Positions 50,968 through 60,520 of a DNA stretch of 64,000 nt are shown here, piece after piece; within the stretch, counting starts at the first letter, position 1; each line of letters starts with the position of its first letter. Below the pieces are notes generated by a model that saw only the letters and a program-made list of their open reading frames with translations, searched no databases and was not told the origin of the DNA. The stretch is from Neotabrizicola shimadae. GTDB lineage: Bacteria > Pseudomonadota > Alphaproteobacteria > Rhodobacterales > Rhodobacteraceae. The DNA is taken from NCBI RefSeq assembly GCF_019623905.1, contig NZ_CP069370.1, positions 2,232,001 to 2,296,000 of the forward strand, written 5' to 3'. The position numbers and the translations under genes are program-made.

Positions 50968-51480
50968 TCAACCTCCCGCCCCCGGCAAGGCGCGCACCAG
51001 ATAGCGCACCGTCTTGCCCGGCGCGGGCGAACCCCGCCCCATCTCCTCAAACCCCATCGCCGCGTGAAACGCGTCCGAGCCCGGATTCGGCGGATGCGAG
51101 TTCACCTCGCAGACCACGCGCTCCAGCCCCGCCCCGGCGGCAAACGCCTCGAACCGCGCATAAAGCCGCCGCGCCAGCCCCTGCCCCCGCGCCGCCTCGG
51201 ACACCACCACCCGGTCCACATAGGCGAACCGTGCGAGCCTGTCGCAGAACCAGCGGTAGTTCGGGCTGGCGTAATCCGCCCCCGGCGCAAAGCCGATGAG
51301 GAAGGCCAGCACCTCGCCACCCGGCCCGATGATCGCCGGCGCATCGCAGCTGGCCGCCAGCAGCCGGTCCAGCGCCGCCCCGTCCAGCACCGAGGTCTTT
51401 TCCTCCACCGCCCGGTTCAGCCGCAGCACCCCGGCCAGAACCTCCGGCCCCGCCCCCCTCAGGTCGACAGTGCCGTGCAT
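50968..51480 (-). CDS. GNAT-family N-acetyltransferase
   Basis: A 170-aa acetyltransferase. Acetyl-CoA binding region [27 protein letters not shown], with the late motif [17 protein letters not shown]. It begins 3 bp after the ychF stop and is probably co-transcribed with it. Substrate unknown. Confidence 0.8.
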   Translation of the reverse strand: MHGTVDLRGAGPEVLAGVLRLNRAVEEKTSVLDGAALDRLLAASCDAPAIIGPGGEVLAFLIGFAPGADYASPNYRWFCDRLARFAYVDRVVVSEAARGQGLARRLYARFEAFAAGAGLERVVCEVNSHPPNPGSDAFHAAMGFEEMGRGSPAPGKTVRYLVRALPGAGG

Positions 51481-51483
51481 GGC

Positions 51484-52581
51484 TCAGCCGTTGAACAGGA
51501 AGTGCAGCACGTCGCCGTCCTTGACCTCATAGGTCTTGCCCTCGACGCGGAACTTGCCCGCCTCCTTGGCCCCGGCCTCGCCGTTGCCGGCAATGTAGTC
51601 GTCATAGGCCACGGTCTCGGCCCGGATGAAGCCCTTCTCGAAATCGCCGTGGATCACGCCCGCCGCCTGCGGGGCCAGCGTCCCCTTCGTGATCGTCCAG
51701 GCGCGCGCCTCTTTCGGCCCCACGGTGAAATAGGTCTGCAACCCCAGAAGCTCGTAGCCCGCACGGATCAGACGGTCGAGCCCGGCCTCGTGCAGCCCCA
51801 TCTCCTCCAGGAACATCGCCGCCTCGTCGTCGGGCAGCTGCGCAAGCTCCTCCTCGATCCGCGCCGAAATCACCACCGAGGCCGCGCCCTGCGCCTTCGC
51901 CATCGCCGCCACCCGGTCCGACTGGCTGTTGCCCGCCGCGGCCTTGGCCTCCTCGACATTGCAGACGTAAAGCACCGGCTTCGCGGTCAGAAGCTGCAGC
52001 AGACGCCACGCCCGCGCGTCCTCCTCGCTCACCGTCACCGTGCGGGCCGGCTTGCCCGCCTCCAGCGCCGCCTGGGCCAGCGCCAGCAGGCGGTCCTGGT
52101 CCAGGCTGTCCTTGTCCCCGCCCTTCAGCTTGCGCGCCAGGTTCGCCCGCCGCCGCTCGATCGACTCCAGATCGGCCAGCATCAGCTCGGTCTCGATGGT
52201 CTCGGCATCGGCCACCGGGTCGATGCGCCCCTCGACATGGGTGATGTCCCCGTCCTCGAAACAGCGCAGCACATGGGCGATGGCGTCACATTCGCGGATG
52301 TTGGCCAGGAACTGGTTGCCCAGCCCCTCGCCCTTCGACGCGCCGCGCACCAGGCCCGCGATATCGACAAAGGTCATGCGCGTTGGGATGATCTGCTTCG
52401 ACCCGGCGATGGCAGCCAGCTTTTCCAGCCGTGCATCCGGCACCGCCACCTCGCCCACATTGGGCTCGATGGTGCAGAACGGAAAATTCGCAGCCTGCGC
52501 GGCAGCGGTGCGCGTCAGCGCGTTGAACAGGGTGGACTTGCCGACATTCGGCAGCCCGACGATGCCCATCTTGAAACCCAT
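51484..52581 (-). CDS. ychF: Redox-regulated ATPase YchF/OLA1
   Basis: A 365-aa Obg-family protein. The G1 motif is [18 protein letters not shown] and the G3 is [19 protein letters not shown]. The altered G4 YVCNVEE (NxxE instead of NKxD) explains ATP rather than GTP preference. A C-terminal TGS domain ends at DVLHFLFNG. Conserved ribosome-associated stress factor. Confidence 0.97.
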   Translation of the reverse strand: MGFKMGIVGLPNVGKSTLFNALTRTAAAQAANFPFCTIEPNVGEVAVPDARLEKLAAIAGSKQIIPTRMTFVDIAGLVRGASKGEGLGNQFLANIRECDAIAHVLRCFEDGDITHVEGRIDPVADAETIETELMLADLESIERRRANLARKLKGGDKDSLDQDRLLALAQAALEAGKPARTVTVSEEDARAWRLLQLLTAKPVLYVCNVEEAKAAAGNSQSDRVAAMAKAQGAASVVISARIEEELAQLPDDEAAMFLEEMGLHEAGLDRLIRAGYELLGLQTYFTVGPKEARAWTITKGTLAPQAAGVIHGDFEKGFIRAETVAYDDYIAGNGEAGAKEAGKFRVEGKTYEVKDGDVLHFLFNG

Positions 52582-52653
52582 GCCGCATACTCCCGTCGCT
52601 GACGGGCCGCTCATAAGCCGCAGCCCGCGCAGGATCAAGCTGGCGCCCGCCCA

Positions 52654-53349
52654 TTACCCCGGCAGGCGGCCCGGCCGCACATCCTCCGCCACCTGGTCGG
52701 TCAACTCGCGGATCAGCTTGCGCCGGATCGCGGCAGGAAAATCCGACTGGCGCGGCGCCACCTCGACAAAGGCGCCGGGGCCGCGCAACAGCTCGCGGCT
52801 GAAATACTGCGGCAACAGGCTTTCATGCTCGCCGATGGCCAGGCCGTTCACGGTGATCCCGGTCCAGTCGGCCCGCGCATAGGACCTGGCGGGCGGCGGA
52901 CCCTCGTTGTTCTGTCCGTCGCCCGAGACATCCAGAACCAAACGCCGGCAGTCGGGCGCGCGGCGCATCAGGTCCAGCCCATAATCCAGCGCCGCGCCAA
53001 GCGCCGTCAGATGGCGTTCCGTGGGCCGGGTCAGCGCACGCATCCGGGTGGCCAGCGCATCCAGCCCGGCCTCGTCCTGAACAATAACCCAGTCCTCGAC
53101 CATGGCCTGATCGGCGACCCCGCTCCACTCGTAAACCGCAAAAGCCACCGGGGCGTCGCCCGACAGGAAGGCGCGGCGCACCGCCGGATCGGTCAGGGCA
53201 TCGGCCAGCCCTTCAGCCTGCACGCGGTAATCCCGCCCGTCCACCGAGCGCGACACATCCATCGCCAGCGCCAGTGCAATCCGGCACTCGCTCGCTGCCG
53301 CAGGAGCGGCAGCGCCAAGCAGCAGGAAAAGGGCGGACAGGCAGCGCAT
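52654..53349 (-). CDS. DUF1194-family secreted VWA-like protein
   Basis: A 231-aa protein with a Sec signal peptide (cleavage near AAAS-ECR). A von Willebrand A-like fold follows, with a MIDAS-type start ([16 protein letters not shown]) and [17 protein letters not shown] at 53349 is preceded by GGGAGG. Typical of DUF1194 proteins; role unknown, probably periplasmic metal-dependent binding. Confidence 0.85.
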   Translation of the reverse strand: MRCLSALFLLLGAAAPAAASECRIALALAMDVSRSVDGRDYRVQAEGLADALTDPAVRRAFLSGDAPVAFAVYEWSGVADQAMVEDWVIVQDEAGLDALATRMRALTRPTERHLTALGAALDYGLDLMRRAPDCRRLVLDVSGDGQNNEGPPPARSYARADWTGITVNGLAIGEHESLLPQYFSRELLRGPGAFVEVAPRQSDFPAAIRRKLIRELTDQVAEDVRPGRLPG

Positions 53350-53392
53350 CGGCACCTCCCGCCCGCCAGACTACACGGGCACGGGGCCTGCG

Positions 53393-54901
53393 TCAGCCTC
53401 TGGCAAGCTCGGCCGCGAAGAAGGGCTCGGGACTGTCCACCTCGACCAGCCGCTTGCCCTCGATCAGCCAGAACCGGTTGGCGATGGCGCGCACGAAGCC
53501 CCGGTCGTGGCTGACCACCAGGCAGGTCGCCTGGGGCGCGGTCAGCTCCGATTCCAGCGCCTCCTGCCCCTCGATGTCCAGATGGTTGGTCGGCTCGTCC
53601 AGCAGGTGGAAGTTCGGCCGCATCAGCCGCAGCATCAGCATGGCCAGCCGCGCCTTCTGCCCGCCCGACAGGCTCGCCAGCGGCTTGCCCTGACGGTCGC
53701 TGCGGATGCCCGCCCCCGCCAGAAGGCTGCGCGTCGCCGCATCGCCCTGGCCAAAGGCCGACACCAGATCGAAAGGCGTGCCCTTCGGCGGCAACATCGT
53801 CAGCGCCTGGTCGGCATGACCCAGCACCAGCGAGGGCGCGGCGCGGATGGCTCCCGCTTCCCCCCGGCAGGCCGCCAGCACGGCCTCGACCAGCCGGGTC
53901 TTGCCCGCGCCGTTGCCGCCAAGCAGCACGATCCGGTCGCCCGGCTCGATCCATTTCTCACCGGTGCGATACAGAGGCCGCCCGTCCGGCGCAGAGATGG
54001 CCGCATCGGCCAGCGTGACAAGCGCCTTGGCATGGCTGCCGGAATGGGTCAGCCGGATCGCCCCGCTCGATCCCTCGCGGTGCACGGCACGGGCCGCCGC
54101 CTCGATCTTCTCGGCGCGCTCGGTCAACTGCTTGGTCTTGACGACCAGCAGGTCAGACCCCGAGTTGATGCCGATGTTCTTCAGCTTCGCTGCCTGCCGG
54201 CGCAGTTGCTCGGCCCGCGCCAGGTCATTGGCCTGGGCACGGGCATCCGCCGCATCCGCCTCGTCCAGCGCGGCGCGGGCGCGCGAATAGGGCAGCGCAA
54301 AGCTGCGGCTCGCCACGGGGCGCAGGAACAAGGTGGAACCGGTCGCCTCGTCCAGAAAGGCGCGGTCATGGCTCGCCACGATCACCGCCACGTCGCGCGG
54401 CAGGTCGGCCAGCCAGCGCGTCAACACGCCGATACGGGCCAGGTCCAGGTGGTTGGTCGGCTCATCCAGCAGGTAAAGGTCCGGCTCGCCCACCGCCGCC
54501 GCCGCCAGAAGCGCCGTGCGTTGCCAGCCGCCCGACAGTGCCGCAAAGGTCGTGTCGCGCAACTCCCACGGCACCGCCAGTTCGTCCAGCACCACATCCG
54601 CCCGCCAGTCCATCGACCCATCCGCCGGTAGGCCACGCGCGACGGCATCGCGCAGCGACAGCCCGGCAAGCGCGGGATCGGGGTCCTGGCTCACATGAGC
54701 CACGGTCAGGCCGCGCGCTCTGGTGATCTGGCCCGAAGACGGCTCGATCTCGCCCGCGATCAGCTTCAGAAGCGAGGATTTGCCCCGGCCATTGGCCGCC
54801 ACCAGGCCAAGCCGGGCACCGGGGACAAGGGAAAAGGTCAGGTCGGAAAACAGCGGCTCGGCCAGGACCAGGCCAACGGAACGCAGCGACAAGACGGACA
54901 T
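53393..54901 (-). CDS. ABC-F family ATPase
   Basis: A 502-aa soluble protein with two ATP-binding domains. The first has Walker A VAANGRGKSS, signature LSGGWQRTALLAAA and DEPTNHLD. The second has LGGNGAGKT, LSGGQKARLAM and DEPTNHLD. A linker of about 70 residues between them is rich in basic residues (QLRRQAAKLKNIGINSG). ABC-F proteins act on the ribosome in translation or antibiotic protection. ATG at 54901 is preferred over ATG at 54949. The gap to suhB downstream holds no coding region. Confidence 0.85.
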   Translation of the reverse strand: MSVLSLRSVGLVLAEPLFSDLTFSLVPGARLGLVAANGRGKSSLLKLIAGEIEPSSGQITRARGLTVAHVSQDPDPALAGLSLRDAVARGLPADGSMDWRADVVLDELAVPWELRDTTFAALSGGWQRTALLAAAAVGEPDLYLLDEPTNHLDLARIGVLTRWLADLPRDVAVIVASHDRAFLDEATGSTLFLRPVASRSFALPYSRARAALDEADAADARAQANDLARAEQLRRQAAKLKNIGINSGSDLLVVKTKQLTERAEKIEAAARAVHREGSSGAIRLTHSGSHAKALVTLADAAISAPDGRPLYRTGEKWIEPGDRIVLLGGNGAGKTRLVEAVLAACRGEAGAIRAAPSLVLGHADQALTMLPPKGTPFDLVSAFGQGDAATRSLLAGAGIRSDRQGKPLASLSGGQKARLAMLMLRLMRPNFHLLDEPTNHLDIEGQEALESELTAPQATCLVVSHDRGFVRAIANRFWLIEGKRLVEVDSPEPFFAAELARG

Positions 54902-55363
54902 GGGACAACCTTCATATGACGGGAAAAGCGCCACCGGGGCGCGGGTCATGGGCTGTCCGAATATGCGACCGGCCAGCCCTGCTTCAGGAAAGCAGGGCGG
55001 AAACAGGGCCAGGTCGGCGCTCGCGGGTGAAGGCGTGTTTCATGGCTCCATCCTGCCACCGCCGTCGCCCCCCTGCAACTCCTCCCGGCTTCTTCTTTGC
55101 CCAAATACTCCGGGGGGAGTCGCCGCCCCGGCGGCGACGGGGGCGGGACGCCCCCCTGCCCTTGCGCCAGCCCTTCGCAGGCGCAAGGGCGCAACGACTT
55201 GCGCGGCCCCGGCCGCGCGCATCCTAACAAACGGTAAATGCGCGAAGGCAACCCATTGATTTTACTTGCATCGTTCAGGCGTCCGAGCTCGGACGCCCCT
55301 GCCCCCTTCCCTTCCGGCCCCGTCTCGGCTAAGGGGTCGGCCTCACCCGATCCGGAGCCCGCC
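54902..55363. other. 462-bp non-coding region with three strong hairpins and repeat copy 4
   Basis: No gene is evident between the divergent ABC-F and suhB starts. After a stretch resembling a common Rhodobacteraceae intergenic sequence (TTTGCCCAAATACTCCGGGGG, 55097-55117), three hairpins follow in 100 bp. These are 55119-55138 (9-bp stem GTCGCCGCC, 2-nt loop), 55159-55189 (10-bp stem CCCTTGCGCC, 11-nt loop) and 55201-55218 (8-bp stem GCGCGGCC, 2-nt loop). The dispersed repeat comes next. Confidence 0.75.
55224..55296 (-). repeat. Palindrome-tailed dispersed repeat, copy 4
   Basis: CTAACAAACGGTAAATGCG, then CAACCCATTGATT, then 17 nt and GCGTCCGAGCTCGGACGC (55279-55296). It is the only copy not next to a stop codon. 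It sits upstream of suhB and downstream of a hairpin cluster, pointing the same way as copies 1-3. Confidence 0.9.
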
Positions 55364-56152
55364 ATGGCCGCCAGCGCCAACCTGAACCTGATGATCAAGG
55401 CCGCCCGCAAGGCCGGCCGCTCCCTCGTCAAGGATTTCCGCGAGGTCGAGAACCTTCAGGTCTCGTCCAAGGGCCCCGGCGACTTCGTGTCCCGTGCCGA
55501 CCGCGAGGCCGAGCGGATCATCAAGGAGGAACTCCTCGGCGCCCGCCCGACCTACGGCTGGCTGGGCGAGGAGACCGGCGAGCAGGACGGCGCCGACCCG
55601 ACCCGCCGCTGGATCGTGGACCCGCTCGACGGCACCACCAACTTCCTGCACGGGATGCCCCACTGGGCCGTCTCGATCGCCCTGGAACACAAGGGCGAGA
55701 TCGTCTCGGGTGTGGTCTTCGACGCCGCCAAGGACGAACTCTTCTGGGCCGAGAAGGGCGCCGGCGCCTGGATGAACGACCGCCGCCTGCGGGTCTCGGG
55801 TCGCCGCCACCTGCACGAGGCGGTCTTTGCCACCGGCATCCCCTTCGGCGCCAAGTCCACCCTGCCCGCGATGATGCAGGACCTCGCCCGGCTGATGCCG
55901 GCCTGCGCCGGTGTCCGCCGGTGGGGCGCCGCCGCGCTGGACCTGGCCTGGGTCGCCGCCGGCCGCTTCGACGGCTTCTGGGAGCGGGAGTTGCACACCT
56001 GGGACATCGCGGCCGGGCTGATCCTGGTCAAGGAGGCCGGCGGCTTCGTCTCTGGCATCCGCGACGGGCAGGACCCGTTGGAGTCGGGCTCGATCCTGGC
56101 CTGCAACGACGCGCTTTTCTCGACCTTCCAGAAGACCCTGCGCGGCGAGTGA
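55364..56152 (+). CDS. suhB: Inositol-1-monophosphatase family protein
   Basis: A 262-aa Mg-dependent phosphatase. Metal motifs are GEETGEQDG, WIVDPLDGTTNFLHGMPHWAVSIA and the C-terminal WDIAAGLILVKEAGG. SuhB hydrolyses inositol phosphates and, in other bacteria, also assists rRNA transcription. ATG at 55364 follows CCGGAGCC. It leads into the his genes, 63 bp before hisB. A histidinol-phosphatase role is possible in this setting but unproven. Confidence 0.88.
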   Translation: MAASANLNLMIKAARKAGRSLVKDFREVENLQVSSKGPGDFVSRADREAERIIKEELLGARPTYGWLGEETGEQDGADPTRRWIVDPLDGTTNFLHGMPHWAVSIALEHKGEIVSGVVFDAAKDELFWAEKGAGAWMNDRRLRVSGRRHLHEAVFATGIPFGAKSTLPAMMQDLARLMPACAGVRRWGAAALDLAWVAAGRFDGFWERELHTWDIAAGLILVKEAGGFVSGIRDGQDPLESGSILACNDALFSTFQKTLRGE

Positions 56153-56215
56153 CCCTGCGGCTTGCCCTGCGCCGGGGCGCCGCCCTATAAGGCCCCGTCA
56201 GCGTCAGGAGCCGCC

Positions 56216-56803
56216 ATGCGCGAAGCGAGCGTCACCCGCACCACCGCCGAGACCTCGGTCGAGGTCGCCGTCAACCTGGACGGCACCGGCCGGTATGACT
56301 GCCAGACCGGTGTGGGCTTCTTCGACCACATGCTGGACCAGCTGGCGCGCCATTCGCTGATCGACCTGACCATCCGCGCCAAGGGCGACACCCATATCGA
56401 CGACCACCACACGGTCGAGGATGTGGGCATCACGCTGGGTCAGGCCCTGACGAAAGCCCTGGGCGACAAGCGGGGCATTCGCCGGTACGGCGCGTTCCGG
56501 CTGGCGATGGACGATGCCCAGGTGGCCTGCGCGCTGGATTTGTCGGCGCGGCCTTATCTTGTTTGGAACCTGACCTTCCCCGCGGGGAAGATCGGCAGCT
56601 TCGACACCGAGCTGGTGCGGGAGTTCTTCCAGGCCCTGTCCACCCATGGCGGCATCACGCTTCATGTGGACCTGATCCACGGAATCAACGCCCACCACAT
56701 CGCCGAGGCCGCCTTCAAGGCGGTCGCACGGTCACTGCGCGAGGCGGTGGAACCCGATCCGCGTATGGCGGGCGTGCTACCCTCGACCAAGGGCGCGCTG
56801 TGA
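56216..56803 (+). CDS. hisB: Imidazoleglycerol-phosphate dehydratase
   Basis: A 195-aa Mn-dependent enzyme of histidine synthesis. Repeated metal motifs are [24 protein letters not shown] and [12 protein letters not shown], the duplicated structure of the family. ATG at 56216 follows GTCAGGAGCC. It is the dehydratase only, not the bifunctional HisNB of enterobacteria. A 136-bp AT-rich gap follows. Confidence 0.97.
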   Translation: MREASVTRTTAETSVEVAVNLDGTGRYDCQTGVGFFDHMLDQLARHSLIDLTIRAKGDTHIDDHHTVEDVGITLGQALTKALGDKRGIRRYGAFRLAMDDAQVACALDLSARPYLVWNLTFPAGKIGSFDTELVREFFQALSTHGGITLHVDLIHGINAHHIAEAAFKAVARSLREAVEPDPRMAGVLPSTKGAL

Positions 56804-56939
56804 CGGCGGCGGGTGAGGTGTGCAGGGTTTTCGGATGTGCGCACCGAGCCGAAGACGAAGTTAAGTCTATGATATCAGTATATAAAATTTGGATTCGAGT
56901 CTGCGCACCCGTCTTGCCGGCCCGATCCGGGGTGGCAAG
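56804..56939. other. AT-rich gap between hisB and hisH
   Basis: The centre (56860-56895) is strongly AT-rich for this genome and contains TGATATCA and TATATAAAATTT. Two adjacent GANTC sites follow (GATTC 56892, GAGTC 56897). CTTGCC/GGCAAG pairing just before the hisH start could form a hairpin over its leader. No DnaA box was found. The strand-composition switch of the window lies close to this gap. Confidence 0.5.
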
Positions 56940-57581
56940 ATGAGCCTTACGGTTCTGGTCGACTACGACAGCGGCAATCTTCACTCGGCCGAGAAAGCCT
57001 TTCAGCGCATGGCACTGGAGGTCGGCGCGGGCGAAGTGCTGGTCACATCACGCCCCGAGGATGTGGCCCGCGCCGACCGCGTGGTGCTGCCCGGCGACGG
57101 GGCCTTTCCGGCCTGCCGTCGCGCGCTTGGCGCCTATGGCGGGCTGGCCGAAGCGATCGAAGAGGCCGTGACCGTCCGCGCCGTGCCGTTCCTTGGCATC
57201 TGCGTGGGGATGCAGATGCTGGCGACCTGGGGGCGCGAATACGAGGATACCGCCGGTTTCGGCTGGATCGGGGGTGAAGTGGTGCGCATCACGCCGGCCG
57301 ACCCGGCGCTGAAAGTGCCCCACATGGGCTGGAACGACCTGGTGATCGACCGGGCTCATCCGGTGCTGGACGGCATCGCCACGGGCGACCATGCCTATTT
57401 CGTGCATTCCTATCACTTCCGGGTGGACGACCCGGCGCATCTTCTGGCCCATGCCGACTATGCCGGCCCCATCACCGCCATCGTCGGGCGCGACACCATC
57501 GTCGGCACCCAGTTTCACCCCGAGAAGAGCCAGGCCACCGGCTTGCGGCTGATCGGCAATTTCCTGCGCTGGCGACCCTGA
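56940..57581 (+). CDS. hisH: Imidazole glycerol phosphate synthase, glutamine amidotransferase subunit
   Basis: A 213-aa class I amidotransferase. The nucleophile Cys is in FLGICVGMQMLATWG, and the His/Glu pair is in QFHPEKSQ. It releases ammonia for HisF. ATG at 56940 lies at the end of a GGCAAG hairpin arm, with no strong ribosome site visible; translation may depend on that structure. Confidence 0.96.
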   Translation: MSLTVLVDYDSGNLHSAEKAFQRMALEVGAGEVLVTSRPEDVARADRVVLPGDGAFPACRRALGAYGGLAEAIEEAVTVRAVPFLGICVGMQMLATWGREYEDTAGFGWIGGEVVRITPADPALKVPHMGWNDLVIDRAHPVLDGIATGDHAYFVHSYHFRVDDPAHLLAHADYAGPITAIVGRDTIVGTQFHPEKSQATGLRLIGNFLRWRP

Positions 57582-57690
57582 CCGCCCGGCGTGGCACCTG
57601 CGGCAAAGCGGTTCAAGAGACTTCAGCCTAGACCGGCGGCGCACGGCGGGCGCCCAAGCGCCCGGCCCTGCCAAACCAGGAGACGAGTAC

Positions 57691-58182
57691 ATGAAACGCA
57701 TCCTTCTGCCGCTGCTACTGGCCACTGTCGCCGCTCCGGCATTCGCCCTCGACCTGACCGAATGGGGCAAGGAAGGCGACTGGGTCATCCTCATCGACCC
57801 GAACCATGACAATAACTGCTTGGCCCAGGTGTCCTATTCCGACGGCAGCCTTCTGCGCGTGGGCTTCCGCGAAAAGGGCAAGGAAGGCATCCTGGCGGTG
57901 GTCAACCCCGCCTGGGACTTCAAGAAGGACGACAAGTACCTTCTCAACTACTCGGTGGACGGTGGCGCCGGTATTGATGCCGAATCGAAGGGCGTCGCTG
58001 TGGGCGAGATGAAGGGCGTCGAAGTTCCGTTCAAGGATCCGGCCGTGCTGTACGCTCTGGTCAAGGGCAACAGCCTGGCGCTGACCTATGAAGGCAACAA
58101 GCTGGCAGACGTGTCGCTGGCCGGCAGCGCCGCGGCGCTGGAAAAGGCCGCGGTCTGCGAGCTGGAACAGCATCCGGGCTGA
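57691..58182 (+). CDS. Secreted hypothetical protein
   Basis: A 163-aa protein with a Sec signal peptide (MKRILLPLLLATVAAPAFA-LD). The mature part has two cysteines, an early DNNC and a late VCELE, that could form a disulfide. It reads as a compact beta-rich domain (VILIDPNHDNNCLAQVSY; AVVNPAWDFKKDDKYLL). I do not recognise the family. RBS GGAGACG. A strong terminator follows. Confidence 0.65.
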   Translation: MKRILLPLLLATVAAPAFALDLTEWGKEGDWVILIDPNHDNNCLAQVSYSDGSLLRVGFREKGKEGILAVVNPAWDFKKDDKYLLNYSVDGGAGIDAESKGVAVGEMKGVEVPFKDPAVLYALVKGNSLALTYEGNKLADVSLAGSAAALEKAAVCELEQHPG

Positions 58183-58202
58183 GCGCGACCCAAGGCTTCA
58201 GG

Positions 58203-58230
58203 GGGGCGCCTTCGGGCGCCCCTTTCGTTT
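58203..58230 (+). terminator. Intrinsic terminator after the secreted-protein gene
   Basis: GGGGCGCC-TTCG-GGCGCCCC with an ultra-stable UUCG loop, followed by TTTCGTTT. It ends 10 bp before the convergent DUF2147 stop codon. Confidence 0.9.
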
Positions 58231-58240
58231 GCGCGCAGGG

Positions 58241-58630
58241 TTATTGCACCCGCGTCCAGGTGCCACCGTCGCGGCAGATCATCAGAACGCAGCCGGACAC
58301 TGAAAGCTTGTTGCCGCTCAGCTGCATCTTGGCGTCATAGGTCTTGTCGCGGTCCGGGCTCCAGACCTTGCCGTCGCCATAGGCACCGTCGCCTTCCGGT
58401 ATCATGTCCCAGACGATGCGCTTGCCGATGTTGGGCGAGGAAATCTCCTTGCCCGCTCCGTCGAAGGCCTTTTCCAGCTTGCCGCAGAAGGCAGGTCCGC
58501 AGGACGTGATGCGTATCAGGCCGGTGTTGCCGTTGTCGTCGGGCTTGGTACGCCACAGCCCTTCCACCGGATCGGCCAGAGCCGCGCCGGCGGACAGCAT
58601 CAGAATCATCGCCGATGTCAGGAACTTCAT
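58241..58630 (-). CDS. DUF2147-family secreted protein
   Basis: A 129-aa protein with a Sec signal peptide (ends near GAALA-DPV). DUF2147 features are [30 protein letters not shown] and the closing [16 protein letters not shown], with four Cys. Probably periplasmic; function unknown. ATG at 58630. Confidence 0.85.
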   Translation of the reverse strand: MKFLTSAMILMLSAGAALADPVEGLWRTKPDDNGNTGLIRITSCGPAFCGKLEKAFDGAGKEISSPNIGKRIVWDMIPEGDGAYGDGKVWSPDRDKTYDAKMQLSGNKLSVSGCVLMICRDGGTWTRVQ

Positions 58631-58776
58631 GTGATCCTCCCTCTTCCGGGCCGCATCATCCGGCTGAAGGGCGGGGCCGGGCAAGTCTGACGCTGGGTCA
58701 CGACTGCGGTTACCTGTCGTCTTGGCATCGGCGGATGGTCGTGGCAATGGAATGGCGACCAGCCTTGGGGGGCATC

Positions 58777-59493
58777 ATGATCCTGTATCCGGCCATCGAC
58801 CTGAAGGACGGCAAATGCGTGCGCCTGCTGCGCGGCGACATGGCGGCCGCCACCGTGTTCGGCGAGGACCCGGCGGCCCAGGCCGCAGCCTTCGAGGCGG
58901 CGGGGTGCGAGTGGTTGCATCTCGTGGACCTGGATGGCGCCTTTGCCGGGCACCCGGTGAATGGCGCGGCAGTCGAGGCGATCCTTGCCCGCGTCTCCGT
59001 GCCCTGCCAGCTTGGCGGCGGCATCCGCAACCTTGCCACCATCGGGATGTGGCTGGAAAAGGGGCTATCTCGCGTCATTCTGGGCTCGGTCGCGGTGGAC
59101 AAGCCCGAACTGGTGCGCGAGGCCTGCAGCAGCTTCCCCGGCAAGATCGCCGTGGGGATCGACGCCCGCAAGGGCCGGGTCGCCACCCATGGCTGGGCGG
59201 ACGAGACCGAAACGATGGCGGTGGATCTTGCCCGCAGCTTCGAGGATGCGGGGGTGGCGGCGATCATCTACACCGACATCGACCGCGACGGCGCGATGCA
59301 GGGCCCGAACATCGAAGCCACCGTGGCGCTGGCACAGGCCGTGTCCATCCCCGTGATTGCCTCGGGCGGGGTGTCGCGGCTGGAGGATCTGCTGGCCCTG
59401 CGCGATTCCGGCGTGATCGCGGGCGCGATCTCGGGCCGGGCGCTTTATGACGGCGCGCTGGATTTGCGCGGGGCGCTGGCGGCGCTGCGGTAG
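58777..59493 (+). CDS. hisA: ProFAR isomerase (HisA)
   Basis: A 238-aa TIM-barrel isomerase. Catalytic Asp residues are in [14 protein letters not shown] and [15 protein letters not shown]. It converts ProFAR to PRFAR, the substrate of HisHF. Its last 49 bases overlap the 3' end of the convergent membrane-protein gene. No trpF activity is implied, since trpA is present separately and trpF is outside the window. Confidence 0.96.
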   Translation: MILYPAIDLKDGKCVRLLRGDMAAATVFGEDPAAQAAAFEAAGCEWLHLVDLDGAFAGHPVNGAAVEAILARVSVPCQLGGGIRNLATIGMWLEKGLSRVILGSVAVDKPELVREACSSFPGKIAVGIDARKGRVATHGWADETETMAVDLARSFEDAGVAAIIYTDIDRDGAMQGPNIEATVALAQAVSIPVIASGGVSRLEDLLALRDSGVIAGAISGRALYDGALDLRGALAALR

Positions 59494-60392
59494 GCCCGCC
59501 ACAGAAGCCAGAGCCACAGGCCAAGCCCGGCGGGCGCGGTGATGGCCAGCACGATCAGGTTCGTGGGGATCGGCTCTTCGCTCGACCAGAGCGCGGCGGC
59601 AACGGGCGCGGCGATCAGCGGCAGGGCCATGCCAAGGGCGTGGCGCCAGGCCGGGGCGGCGGGTCCGAGGCTTGCGACCTGTCCCCTCCCCAGGCGGAAC
59701 ATGGACCAGGCCGTGACCAGGGCCATGACCGGACCGGCCAGCCTTTGCGGCGCGGGGGCCAGCGCCGACTGCACCAGCCATATCAGAAGCACCAGCATCG
59801 GGGCTGCCCACAGCACGGGACGTGGCGGGAGGCGCAGCGGTTGCAGCCGGTCCAGCGCGATCTGCGCGGCGACGGCCAGCGCGGCAGCGGCCCCCAGGTA
59901 GACGAGGCTGGGCAGAGGGCCGGTCAAGGCAAGCCCCGGCCGCTCGGTGACCCAGTAGCCGCCCCAGAAGCCGAACCCCAGGCCGGATAGGACGAGAACG
60001 GCGATCTGGCGCCAGAGCGGGCCGGCGGCGGCCCATCTTGACGCAGCGAAGACGATCCCCGCCGTCAGCAGGCTGTGCCAGGCCAGCGGCGTCCAGACCA
60101 GCTGTACCGGGAAGGCATCGTACATGGTCGAGACCACCGCGCCTTCGACGGAAATCCCCATCAATGCCCCGCCCAGGATGACGCCCCGCCAGCCGCCGCA
60201 GCCGCTGGCGAGCACGACCGAGAGCCCGGTGGCGGCGCAGAGCGCGTAGACGAGCACGGTCAGCAGCGCCTGTCCCGCGACCTGCAGGGCCGGCAGGCCC
60301 GCGGGCGGCACCGTCCAGAACAGCGCCTCGGACCCGTAGAACCCGATGACCCCAAGCGACAGCGAGGCGGCGAGGAAGCGAAGGCTGTGCAT
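59445..60392 (-). CDS. Multi-spanning membrane protein of unknown function
   Basis: A 315-aa hydrophobic protein (about nine helices) starting at the ATG at 60392 (GGTGGAGCCC upstream). Helix-rich stretches include [20 protein letters not shown] and [20 protein letters not shown]. It lies between hisA and hisF on the opposite strand. The end overlaps hisA by 49 bp, so the two mRNAs share complementary 3' ends. I recognise no family. Confidence 0.65.
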   Translation of the reverse strand: MHSLRFLAASLSLGVIGFYGSEALFWTVPPAGLPALQVAGQALLTVLVYALCAATGLSVVLASGCGGWRGVILGGALMGISVEGAVVSTMYDAFPVQLVWTPLAWHSLLTAGIVFAASRWAAAGPLWRQIAVLVLSGLGFGFWGGYWVTERPGLALTGPLPSLVYLGAAAALAVAAQIALDRLQPLRLPPRPVLWAAPMLVLLIWLVQSALAPAPQRLAGPVMALVTAWSMFRLGRGQVASLGPAAPAWRHALGMALPLIAAPVAAALWSSEEPIPTNLIVLAITAPAGLGLWLWLLWRAYRSAASAPRKSSAPS

Positions 60393-60520
60393 GGGCTCCA
60401 CCGGTGACGACCGCGACCAACCTGTCACGCGGGCCCGTCCGTGCATAGCCGGCGGTGGGGCGGCTTGTCATCGGCCGGCGGATCGGGCTAACAGGAACCG
60501 CCCGGCGCAAAGGCCCGCCC

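Noticed and set aside
56804-56939. Firm call of oriC in the hisB-hisH gap
   Set aside because: No DnaA boxes or dnaA-type neighbours were seen; the skew switch alone is not enough.
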